13,690 bases of DNA from the NCBI GenBank assembly GCA_002499705.1, contig DAMU01000043.1, forward strand, positions 1 to 13,690, read 5' to 3'. This stretch comes from Euryarchaeota archaeon UBA91. Its GTDB lineage: Archaea; Thermoplasmatota; Poseidoniia; Poseidoniales; Poseidoniaceae. Positions 4,169 through 11,687 of this stretch are shown here, piece by piece. Every line of letters starts with the position of its first letter. Position 1 is the stretch's first letter. The translations under genes and the position numbers were made by a program. The notes under the pieces were generated by a model, which was not told where the DNA came from, made no database searches, and saw only the letters and a list, made by a program, of their open reading frames with translations.

Positions 4169-6562
4169 ATGACAATGCAAGTAGTCAATAGAGAAGGCGA
4201 GCGAGAAGACGTTCGCTTCGATGCAATTCACGATAAACTCAAGTCGTTAACATACGGTTTAGATCCAAATTGGATTGACCCCGGTCACGTTACCAAATTG
4301 ACCATAGAAGGATTGTATGACGGAGTTACTACACGAGAACTCGACCAACTGGCTGCTGAAACTGCTGCGTCTCTTGCATCGCAACACCCCGATTACAGCC
4401 GCCTCGCAGCTCGTATCTGTGTTGATGACCTTCATCGTTCTACAAAGACAGTCTTCACCGATGTGGTCACCGATTTGCGCGAATACATCGACCCTGAATC
4501 CGGTAAGCATGCTCCTTTGATTTCTGAAGAAGTGTATTCTATCATCATGGAGAATGCTGAAACTTTGAACAATCACGTTGACTATTCTCGTGACCATAAT
4601 TATGATTATTTTGGATTCAAAACCCTTGAGCGTTCGTATCTTCTTCGCCTGCACGGTGAAATTGCAGAACGCCCTCAACACATGTTGATGCGCGTTGCAG
4701 TTGGTATCCATCACTCAAACATCACGAAAGCATTGGAAACATATGATTTGATGAGTCAAGGTTACTTTACCCACGCTACACCAACACTGTTCAACTCCGG
4801 AACACCTACTCCACAAATGTCATCTTGCTTTTTGTTAACCATGCAAGAGGATTCACTTGACGGAATTTATGATACACTCAAGCAATGTGCTTTGATTTCA
4901 AAGTCTGCTGGTGGAATCGGTCTTTCAATTCATGACATCCGTTCAAAGGGTTCGTACATTAAGGGAACCAACGGACAGAGCAACGGTATTGTTCCAATGC
5001 TCCGGGTCTTTAACGACACTGCACGATATGTTGACCAAGGTGGCGGCAAGCGAAAGGGATCTATTGCAATTTATCTCGAACCTTGGCACCCAGATATCCT
5101 CGCTTTCCTTGATTTGAGGAAAAATCACGGCAAGGAAGAACTCCGTGCTCGTGACCTTTTCTACGCTCTTTGGACTCCTGACTTGTTCATGGAACGTGTC
5201 GAGCAAAACGCAGATTGGGCATTCTTCTGTCCGAATGAATGTCCAGGCCTTCAAGATGCGTATGGAGCTGAATTCAAAGAATTGTTTGAATCCTATGAAG
5301 CACAAGGTTTGGCTCGTGAAACACTCCCTGCACGTGTGGTTTGGGACAAACTTGTTGAGTCACAAATTGAAACAGGAACCCCATACATGTTGTATAAGGA
5401 TGCAGCAAACGAAAAGTCCAACCAAAAGAATCTCGGAACAATTCGTTCGTCAAATCTTTGCACTGAAATTATGGAATACACTGCAAAAGACGAAGTTGCT
5501 GTCTGTAACCTTGCATCGATTGCACTCAACAAGTATGTTGATGTTGAAAATCAAACCTTCAATCATCAACTTCTCTATGACGTTACCTACCACGCTACTG
5601 GAAACTTGAACCGAGTTATCGATGTCAATTATTATCCAGTCCCTGAAGCGCGCAACTCGAACATGCGACACCGTCCAATTGGACTTGGTGTCCAAGGACT
5701 TGCAGATACATTTGCTCTTCTCAAGTTGCCGTTCGAGAGTCCAGAAGCACGTCAACTCAACAAAGAGATTTTTGAAACAATTTACTTTGCTGCCTGCACT
5801 GCTTCAAAAGACGGAGCCATCGCAGAAGGACCGTATTCAACTTTCAAAGGTTCTCCAGCAAGTCGAGGAGAGCTTCAATTCGATCTCTGGGGAATGAACG
5901 ACCACAGCGGGCGCTGGGATTGGACTTCTTTGAAGCAAGAAATTATCGAAAATGGTATGCGTAACTCACTTCTTGTTGCACCAATGCCAACTGCCTCAAC
6001 CTCACAAATCCTTGGAAACAATGAGTGCTTTGAAGCCTTTACCTCCAACCTCTATGTTCGCAGAACCCTTTCTGGTGAATTTATTGTATTGAACAAGCAC
6101 CTTGTCCGTGACCTCATTGAAGTAGGACTTTGGGGACTTGAAATGAAAGACGAAATCCTTCGGCACAAGGGTTCAATTCAAAATATCGCAGGAATCCCTG
6201 ATTCGATTAAGGAGCTTTACAAGACAACTTGGGAAATCAAACAACGCCATGTATTGGATATGTCTGCCGACCGTGGAGCCTACATTGACCAAAGTCAATC
6301 GCTCAACATCCACATGGTTGATGCAAACCCAGCCAAGGTTACTTCGATGCACTTCTACGGATGGAAGCAGGGACTCAAAACCGGTATGTATTACTTGAGA
6401 ACAAAGGCTGCTGCAGATGCAATCCAATTCACTGTTGAAGCCAAGAAGTCCGAGGACCAAACCGTTGGTGGATTAGCAGGACGTGCTGAAGACATTTCAA
6501 GTCTTGAAGCAATTGCTTGTTCTCTTGACAGTCCTGATGATTGTCTAAGTTGCGGTTCATGA
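4169..6562 (+). CDS. nrdA: class Ia ribonucleotide reductase large subunit (R1)
   Basis: The 797-residue catalytic subunit converts ribonucleoside diphosphates to deoxyribonucleotides. Residues 1-90 form the ATP-cone activity-control domain (VVNREGEREDVRFDAIHDKL, then GLYDGVTTRELD and AAETAASL), so dATP inhibition is likely. The barrel carries the redox pair C220 (SSCFLL) and C446 (VCNLAS), the thiyl-radical C431 in SNLCTE with N429 and E433, GLGVQGLAD from 506, and PMPTAST further on. TGMYYLRT holds the tandem Tyr of the radical path. The tail ends DDCLSCGS, with C792 and C795 as the expected shuttle pair. Throughout, it reads like eukaryotic RRM1 (for example FGFKTLERSYLL, GGIGLSIHDIR, EPWHPDILAFLDL), unlike the shorter and more divergent E. 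coli NrdA. It forms an operon with nrdB. Confidence 0.97.
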   Translation: MTMQVVNREGEREDVRFDAIHDKLKSLTYGLDPNWIDPGHVTKLTIEGLYDGVTTRELDQLAAETAASLASQHPDYSRLAARICVDDLHRSTKTVFTDVVTDLREYIDPESGKHAPLISEEVYSIIMENAETLNNHVDYSRDHNYDYFGFKTLERSYLLRLHGEIAERPQHMLMRVAVGIHHSNITKALETYDLMSQGYFTHATPTLFNSGTPTPQMSSCFLLTMQEDSLDGIYDTLKQCALISKSAGGIGLSIHDIRSKGSYIKGTNGQSNGIVPMLRVFNDTARYVDQGGGKRKGSIAIYLEPWHPDILAFLDLRKNHGKEELRARDLFYALWTPDLFMERVEQNADWAFFCPNECPGLQDAYGAEFKELFESYEAQGLARETLPARVVWDKLVESQIETGTPYMLYKDAANEKSNQKNLGTIRSSNLCTEIMEYTAKDEVAVCNLASIALNKYVDVENQTFNHQLLYDVTYHATGNLNRVIDVNYYPVPEARNSNMRHRPIGLGVQGLADTFALLKLPFESPEARQLNKEIFETIYFAACTASKDGAIAEGPYSTFKGSPASRGELQFDLWGMNDHSGRWDWTSLKQEIIENGMRNSLLVAPMPTASTSQILGNNECFEAFTSNLYVRRTLSGEFIVLNKHLVRDLIEVGLWGLEMKDEILRHKGSIQNIAGIPDSIKELYKTTWEIKQRHVLDMSADRGAYIDQSQSLNIHMVDANPAKVTSMHFYGWKQGLKTGMYYLRTKAAADAIQFTVEAKKSEDQTVGGLAGRAEDISSLEAIACSLDSPDDCLSCGS

Positions 6563-6576
6563 ACTTCGTCGAAGTT
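6562..6576 (+). terminator. short perfect hairpin at the nrdA stop
   Basis: AACTTC-GTC-GAAGTT overlaps the last base of the nrdA stop codon, a 6-bp stem with a 3-nt loop. It is followed by TATACACA rather than a T run, so it is at best an auxiliary terminator or 3'-end stabiliser. Confidence 0.35.
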
Positions 6577-6602
6577 TATACACACTCGACTGATTGAATA
6601 AT

Positions 6603-6671
6603 CACTCGGGGACGCTCAAGTCCTGCGGGTGAGGCCCTGAGTGCGTCGTTATCATCACGCTTCTTTTCCTT
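6603..6671. terminator. strong hairpin between convergent nrdA and lpd
   Basis: CACTCGGGG at 6603-6611 pairs with CCCTGAGTG at 6635-6643 (9 bp with one G-U), and an inner CTCA/TGAG stem (6615-6618 with 6630-6633) extends it. On the plus strand a T-rich tract, TTCTTTTCCTT, follows at 6661-6671, fitting termination of nrdBA. The hairpin is nearly symmetric and could also block read-through from the lpd side. Termination is inferred from position. Confidence 0.5.
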
Positions 6672-6692
6672 ACCCGTAGGCTCTTTCACTGC

Positions 6693-8123
6693 TCAAGCAG
6701 TGTGGATTGCGTGTCCAAGAGTTGCAAGAACAGCTTCATGGGTCATTTCAGTCATCGTAGGATGAGCGTGAATGGTTCCAGCAATGTCTTCCAGTAAAGC
6801 ACCCATCTCGAGGGCAAGTGTCCACTCACCGACCAATTCACTGATATGTGTTCCAACACCTTGTATTCCAAGGATTCGGTGATCGTCTTCTCGAGCACAG
6901 ACTCGAATAAATCCTGCACTCTTTTCTGCTTCTTGAGTCAATGCTCGGCCGTTTGCTCCCAATGGGAATTTGCCAACGATGACAGGGTGACCAGCTTCTT
7001 TTGCTTCTTCAGGTGAAAGGCCAACAGAGACAATTTCAGGTTCGGTAAATACGATAGCAGGAACAGCGACTGGGTCATATGCTCGCTTGTGGCCAGCAAT
7101 AATTTCAGCAACCATTTCTCCTTGGAAAGAGGCAACGTGAGCAAGCATTTCTCCAGAATCACAAACATCGCCGATTGCGTACACGCCTCGCATGTTGGTT
7201 TCACATCGGTCGTTCACCTTGACAAATCCGCGTTCATCCAGAGCAACTCCTGTTGGAGACAATGCTGCCGAGTTTGGTTTGCGCCCAACGGTAACCAGAA
7301 CTTTATCGACAACGATGTTCTGCATTTTGGACTCATCTTTCTCATTCTTATCGATAAAGTTGAGTTGAGTTCTTCCGTCCTTGGTCTGTTCAACGCCTTT
7401 GGCAAAAACACCAAGATGGGTCTTGATTTTCTGTTTCTTGATTGCGATTTCAAGAGGTCTGCGGATTTCTTTGTCAAAGATTGGAAGAACGCTGTCCATT
7501 GCTTCAACAACTGTGACTTCCGAGCCAAGCATACGGAATGTGATTCCTAATTCAAGACCAATGTATCCTCCGCCAACAATGGCGACATGTTTTGGCAGTT
7601 CTTCAAGTGACAAAGCCTCACGAGATGAGATGACATTGTCGTCGTATGGCATGAATGGAAGTTCGATTGGAACTGAACCATTTGCAAGAATGACGTTTTC
7701 AGCTTGAATAATGATCGCATCTTTACCTTCGCCAACTTTGACTGTTTTCGCATCTTGGAACTCAGCCCAACCAGTAACCAGTTCAGCACCAGCATTCTTG
7801 AGAAGATGTTCAACACCTTTATTGAGGCGAGTTACGATTCCCTCTTTCCATTCAACCAGATTCCCCATGTTGAGTTCTGCAGGTCCTGGAATAGAGATGC
7901 CCATGTGACCATCGTTTGAAGCGTGTTTTGCCAACTTGTGGAATTGGTGAGCAGCGTGAATCAAAGCTTTAGACGGAATACATCCGCGAATAAGGCAGGT
8001 TCCACCGGCCTTTTCACCTTCAACGATAATGGTTGACAATCCGAGTTGGCCCGCACGAATAGCAGCAACATAGCCACCTGGTCCTGCACCTATGACGAGA
8101 ACTTGACATTTTTTGGTTTGCAT
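6693..8123 (-). CDS. lpdA: dihydrolipoamide dehydrogenase (E3)
   Basis: This FAD enzyme reoxidises the dihydrolipoyl group of E2 and reduces NAD+. From ATG 8123 it has 476 residues, normal for the family. It shows the FAD fingerprint GAGPGG (12-17), the redox disulfide GGTCLIRGCIPSKAL (C43 and C48), the NAD-binding GGGYIGLELG (184-193), the second FAD motif AIGDV (316-320), and the C-terminal catalytic HPTMTE with H454 and E459. The frame is open to 8162, but ATG 8123 has a GAGGTG ribosome site and gives the family N-terminus; the upstream start would overlap the E2 gene. It is the last gene of the lipA-E1-E2-E3 operon, 10 nt after E2, so it most likely serves this complex, though E3 is often shared with other 2-oxoacid dehydrogenases and the glycine cleavage system. 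Confidence 0.97.
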   Translation of the reverse strand: MQTKKCQVLVIGAGPGGYVAAIRAGQLGLSTIIVEGEKAGGTCLIRGCIPSKALIHAAHQFHKLAKHASNDGHMGISIPGPAELNMGNLVEWKEGIVTRLNKGVEHLLKNAGAELVTGWAEFQDAKTVKVGEGKDAIIIQAENVILANGSVPIELPFMPYDDNVISSREALSLEELPKHVAIVGGGYIGLELGITFRMLGSEVTVVEAMDSVLPIFDKEIRRPLEIAIKKQKIKTHLGVFAKGVEQTKDGRTQLNFIDKNEKDESKMQNIVVDKVLVTVGRKPNSAALSPTGVALDERGFVKVNDRCETNMRGVYAIGDVCDSGEMLAHVASFQGEMVAEIIAGHKRAYDPVAVPAIVFTEPEIVSVGLSPEEAKEAGHPVIVGKFPLGANGRALTQEAEKSAGFIRVCAREDDHRILGIQGVGTHISELVGEWTLALEMGALLEDIAGTIHAHPTMTEMTHEAVLATLGHAIHTA

Positions 8124-8133
8124 ATCTTGCACC

Positions 8134-9414
8134 TCACATGAAAATTGTTGCTGGATGTTCAAGGTATGATTTCACCAACTGAACAAGACTTGCACCATCG
8201 TGGCCATCGACGACTCGGTGGTCCCAAGATGAGGAGAGGTTCATGATTCGGCGGATGACAATGTTACCATCTTTGACGACAGCCCGGTCCTTTGCATTAT
8301 GAACTCCAAGAATACCAACTTCTGGCTTGTTGATGATTGGAGTTGCACCCAATCCGCCAAGGCGGCCAAGACTGGTAATGGTGAATGTTGAGCCTGACAG
8401 GTCTTCAGCAGTTGCTTTGCCATCTCGAGTTGCACTTGTGACTCGCATCATTTCTTCTGCCGATTGCCAGATGTCCATAGCCTCAACATGTTGAACGACA
8501 GGAACGAAAAGTCCACGGTCGGTTTGTGTTGCAATTCCGAGGTTGATTGCTTCATGGCGGGTGACGACATTGGAATCATCATCATACAGGGCATTGCACT
8601 CTGGGCGTTCGCCCAGTGCCTTCACCAGTGCTTGCATAATGAACGGCAAGTATGTCAATTTTGGAGCGCCTTCTGGGCGAGTTGCATTGAGGTGTTGGCG
8701 TAATTCTTCCAAAGCCGTGACATCGACTTCTTCAAAGTAAGAGAAGTGGGGGATGGTTGAGTATGACGAAATCATACCTTCTGCAATCTTTCTTCGCAAA
8801 CCGATAACCTTGATTTCTTCTGTTCCATTCAGTTCTGTTCGAGCCGAAGCACCCATTGGGCGTGAACGACTTGCACCACTTGCTCCACCTGCAATGTGAG
8901 CATCGAGGTCAGCATGACTGATGCGACCGGCAGGTCCGGAGCCAGCGACCAGATTCAAATCGATGTTTGCTTGGCGAGCGCGTTGGCGAACAGCCGGGCT
9001 TGACAATGCCTTGGTCCCTGCTGCACGTTGGACGGCAGGAGCAGCGACAGGTTCTGGTTTTGGAGCAGGAGCAGGTTCAGCTTTTGGAGCAGGTGCAGGT
9101 TCAGGTTTGGGCTCAGGCTTTGCTTCAGGTTCAGCAGCAGGTGCTTCTTCTGAGGCTGCAGCATTTCCATCTCCATCGACTTCAAATTCGATACAAACGA
9201 CGCCGACTGGTAAGGTGTCACCGGCTTCACCGACAATGGAAAGTACCTTTCCGTCTACAGGTGATGGAATTTCTACAGTTGCTTTATCGGTCATAACAGA
9301 CAGAATTGGATCGTCTTCTTTGACCATGTCGCCAACAGCAACCATCCATTCTACGACTTCGCCTTCGACGACTCCTTCTCCTATATCTGGCATTTTAAAT
9401 GCAAATGTTCCCAT
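8134..9414 (-). CDS. bkdB: 2-oxoacid dehydrogenase E2, dihydrolipoyl acyltransferase
   Basis: This 426-residue core protein moves the acyl group from lipoate to CoA. Domains in order: one lipoyl domain (residues 1-80) with the lipoylated K44 in TDKATVEIPS; an Ala/Pro/Glu/Lys swinging linker (about 84-135); the peripheral-subunit binding domain (136-173, LSSPAVRQRARQANIDL ... GPAGRISHADL); a second short linker; and the catalytic acyltransferase domain (about 200-426) ending DHRVVDGHDG, with H399 and D403 as the expected catalytic residues. It lies 2 nt after the E1 beta gene with its own GGAGGA ribosome site. The substrate is set by E1; the E1 pair here looks branched-chain, so a BCKDH E2 is favoured over acetyltransferase. 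Confidence in the family is very high, in the acyl substrate moderate. Confidence 0.95.
   Translation of the reverse strand: MGTFAFKMPDIGEGVVEGEVVEWMVAVGDMVKEDDPILSVMTDKATVEIPSPVDGKVLSIVGEAGDTLPVGVVCIEFEVDGDGNAAASEEAPAAEPEAKPEPKPEPAPAPKAEPAPAPKPEPVAAPAVQRAAGTKALSSPAVRQRARQANIDLNLVAGSGPAGRISHADLDAHIAGGASGASRSRPMGASARTELNGTEEIKVIGLRRKIAEGMISSYSTIPHFSYFEEVDVTALEELRQHLNATRPEGAPKLTYLPFIMQALVKALGERPECNALYDDDSNVVTRHEAINLGIATQTDRGLFVPVVQHVEAMDIWQSAEEMMRVTSATRDGKATAEDLSGSTFTITSLGRLGGLGATPIINKPEVGILGVHNAKDRAVVKDGNIVIRRIMNLSSSWDHRVVDGHDGASLVQLVKSYLEHPATIFM
9058..9105. repeat. 24-nt tandem repeat in the E2 linker
   Basis: Two adjacent 24-nt units (9058-9081 and 9082-9105) differ at two positions. They encode, on the minus strand, repeated PAPAPK/PEPAPAPK octapeptides of the flexible E2 linker. 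This is a likely slippage or duplication site that could change linker length between strains. Confidence 0.7.
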
Positions 9415-9416
9415 AA

Positions 9417-10427
9417 TTATTCCTCCTGTGTTTTCTTTATTGCTTCAGCTATTCGTGCTGGACTTGGGATGTAATCCCATTCTGTAGTGTGCGGGAAAGG
9501 TGTATCCCATCCTGTCACTCGAGTAATTGGTGCTTCTAAATGATAGAAACAGCGTTCTTGGATAGATGCACTCATTTCTGCTCCAAAACCACTGGTCTTA
9601 GGCGCTTCGTGAACAATGACGCATCGGCCCGTTTTCTTAATTGAATTCACGACTGTATCACGGTCCCATGGAACGAGTGTTTGCAAATCAATCAATTCAC
9701 AGTCAACTCCAGAATCTTTGATGGCTTGTTCACACATGTGGACCATTGTTCCCCATGCTATGACAGTGCAAGCAGTTCCTTCACGAACGATTCTTGCTTC
9801 TTCTAAAGGAACCACATAGTGTCCTTCAGGAACTTCAGCATCAGGATGGTCATTCCATGTAGGGACATTGTGAGGGTCGCCATAAAATGGACCTCGGTAA
9901 CATCGCTTTGGTTCAAAGAAGATAACTGGGTCATTGCATTCAATTGAAGCAGTGAGCAATCCTTTCGCATTGTAAGGGTTTGAACAGTAGACGACTTTCA
10001 AACCAGGTGTGTGTGTGAATTGAGATTCGGGTGATTGAGAATGGTGATGTCCACCTTTAATGCCTCCACCAGCAGGTGTTCTAAAGGTAAGAGGTGCAGT
10101 AAACTCTCCACCAGAACGGTGACGAACTTTGGCAATCTCATTGACGATTTGGTCATAGGCTGGGAAGATGTAATCGGCGAATTGAATTTCTGCAACAGGT
10201 CGCAGGCCATTCAAACCCATTCCCATAGCGATAGCGGCAATCCCGCCTTCAGCGAGTGGAGAATCGAAGACTCGGTGTTCTCCAAATTTCTTTTGCAAAC
10301 CATCGGTGACTCGGAATACACCTCCGAAGAAACCAACGTCTTCTCCAAAGATGACGACGTTCTTGTCTTTCTCAAGTTGTACCTCAAGAGCAGAGTTGAG
10401 TGCTTTAATCATGTTCATTTGTGTCAT
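9417..10427 (-). CDS. bkdA2: branched-chain 2-oxoacid dehydrogenase E1 beta subunit
   Basis: The 336-residue protein is the beta half of the ThDP-dependent decarboxylase. Visible family features are VIFGEDVGFFGGVF (25-38), DSPLAEGGI with E60 as the expected thiamine-contacting glutamate, EIQFADYIFPAYDQIVNE (80-97), HHHSQSPE (127-134), FFEPKRCYRG, and a C-terminal HEAPKTSGFGAE region with APITRVTGWDTPFPHT. The wording GEDV-FGGVFR, IQFADYIFPA-DQIVNE, HSQSPE and DTPFPH follows human BCKDHB more closely than pyruvate dehydrogenase beta, which is why I favour branched-chain substrates. It lies 9 nt after the alpha gene and 2 nt before E2, with a GAGGTGAG ribosome site. Pyruvate or a broad substrate range cannot be excluded from sequence alone. 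Confidence 0.93.
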   Translation of the reverse strand: MTQMNMIKALNSALEVQLEKDKNVVIFGEDVGFFGGVFRVTDGLQKKFGEHRVFDSPLAEGGIAAIAMGMGLNGLRPVAEIQFADYIFPAYDQIVNEIAKVRHRSGGEFTAPLTFRTPAGGGIKGGHHHSQSPESQFTHTPGLKVVYCSNPYNAKGLLTASIECNDPVIFFEPKRCYRGPFYGDPHNVPTWNDHPDAEVPEGHYVVPLEEARIVREGTACTVIAWGTMVHMCEQAIKDSGVDCELIDLQTLVPWDRDTVVNSIKKTGRCVIVHEAPKTSGFGAEMSASIQERCFYHLEAPITRVTGWDTPFPHTTEWDYIPSPARIAEAIKKTQEE

Positions 10428-10436
10428 AATCTCACC

Positions 10437-11678
10437 TCACTTCCCCAGTTCCTCTCGCTGTTCTTGAATGTGCCAAGGCACTTCCTCATAGACTTCTGTA
10501 AAGATTGTTGAAGCAGGTGGATAAGGTCCACTTGCTAAATCTCCAAATTCGCATGCAGCCTTGTACGAAGCCATGACTTCATCATCGATTTTCTTGGCTA
10601 ATGCAGTGTGACGGGTTTCATTCCACATCTCTGCCTTTATCAGGTGTTCTTTGAGTCGTAGAATAGGATCTCCACCAGGCCAACATTTGAATTCATCATT
10701 TGGACGATACACTGATGGGTCATCAGAAGAAGAATGGCCACCGGCTCGATAGGTGTAGACTTCAATGTGCGTGGCGCCAAGGCCTGCAGCAGCGCGGTCT
10801 CGAGCCCACTTTGTGACGCTGTAAAGAGCGAGGAAATCATTTCCGTCAACTCGCAGAGAAGGAATATCGTATGCAAGGCCTCTTTCAGCAAAGGTTCGCC
10901 CACCTGTGGCAAGGTTTGCGTGGGTTGAGATTGCCCACTGGTTGTTCACAACGTTGAGAATGACTGGTGGCTTGAAGGTCGAAGCGAAATTTAGGGCATA
11001 GTGGTAATCGCCTTGAGCAGATGTTCCATCACCAAGCCAAGAGATACAGACTTCATCTTCTCCCTTGTATGCACTTGCCATTGCAACGCCCACCGCTTGA
11101 GAGAATTGAGTTCCAACCGGTGAAGAAATGGAAATGAAGCGTCCTTCTTTCCACGTGTAGTGAACCGGCATTTGGCGGCCTTTGACGTTGTCCTCGGTGT
11201 TTCCAATACAGTGGCAAATCATGCTGACCATGTCTCGGCCACGAACAAATTGTGCACCTGGTTGGCGGTATGAAGGGAATATCCAGTCTTGATTTTCAAG
11301 AGCCATCGTTTGAGCAATAGCAATCGCTTCCTCACCGAAAGACCGCATGTAAAAGGAGAGTTTTCCAGTGCGTTGCATTTTGATCATTCGGTCATCAAAG
11401 ATACGGAGCCTCATCATGTATTCGAGTCCTTGAATCATGGTTTCAGCATCCAATTGAGGATTCCACTGGCCCGAGGCTACTCCTGCATCGTCAAGAACGC
11501 GAATCAAACCAGATGCATGTGCAACAGTATCTTGTGCATCACATTTGGCAGGGTCTGGACGGTTCAAGTCGCCCGGCTGTTCGACGAATTTCCCACCGAA
11601 ATCAGCATCATCTCCAGGCCGAAACGGAGGCCGACCAATCGTGTACGGCGTTGTTGTTGCAGTTACTCTCTCGGTCAT
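10437..11678 (-). CDS. bkdA1: branched-chain 2-oxoacid dehydrogenase E1 alpha subunit
   Basis: This 413-residue protein carries the thiamine-diphosphate motif GDG at 216-218 closing with NN at 245-246, plus KLSFYMRSFGEEA (106-118), KGRQMPVHY (166-174), SSPVGTQFSQAVG (185-197) and the loop GGHSSSDDPSVYR (313-325). That loop corresponds to the HHSTSDDSSAYR segment of human BCKDHA, whose Ser is phosphorylated by BCKD kinase; together with GRISFYM-like and GRQMPVHY-like blocks it marks the branched-chain type rather than pyruvate dehydrogenase alpha. The first 70 or so residues are a poorly conserved extension. With E1 beta it decarboxylates the 2-oxo acids of Val, Leu and Ile and reductively acylates E2. 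ATG 11678 has a GAGGTGG ribosome site, and lipA ends 9 nt upstream. Confidence 0.94.
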   Translation of the reverse strand: MTERVTATTTPYTIGRPPFRPGDDADFGGKFVEQPGDLNRPDPAKCDAQDTVAHASGLIRVLDDAGVASGQWNPQLDAETMIQGLEYMMRLRIFDDRMIKMQRTGKLSFYMRSFGEEAIAIAQTMALENQDWIFPSYRQPGAQFVRGRDMVSMICHCIGNTEDNVKGRQMPVHYTWKEGRFISISSPVGTQFSQAVGVAMASAYKGEDEVCISWLGDGTSAQGDYHYALNFASTFKPPVILNVVNNQWAISTHANLATGGRTFAERGLAYDIPSLRVDGNDFLALYSVTKWARDRAAAGLGATHIEVYTYRAGGHSSSDDPSVYRPNDEFKCWPGGDPILRLKEHLIKAEMWNETRHTALAKKIDDEVMASYKAACEFGDLASGPYPPASTIFTEVYEEVPWHIQEQREELGK

Positions 11679-11687
11679 TGTTCCACC

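Noticed and set aside
9058..9105. Possible CRISPR-like repeat
   Set aside because: Units are directly adjacent with no spacers, lie in coding sequence and encode a Pro-Ala linker.
8921..9487. Plus-strand 188-aa Ala/Gly/Ser-rich ORF
   Set aside because: It is the complement of the Pro/Ala/Glu/Lys linker of E2; low-complexity coding DNA often leaves long open frames on the other strand.
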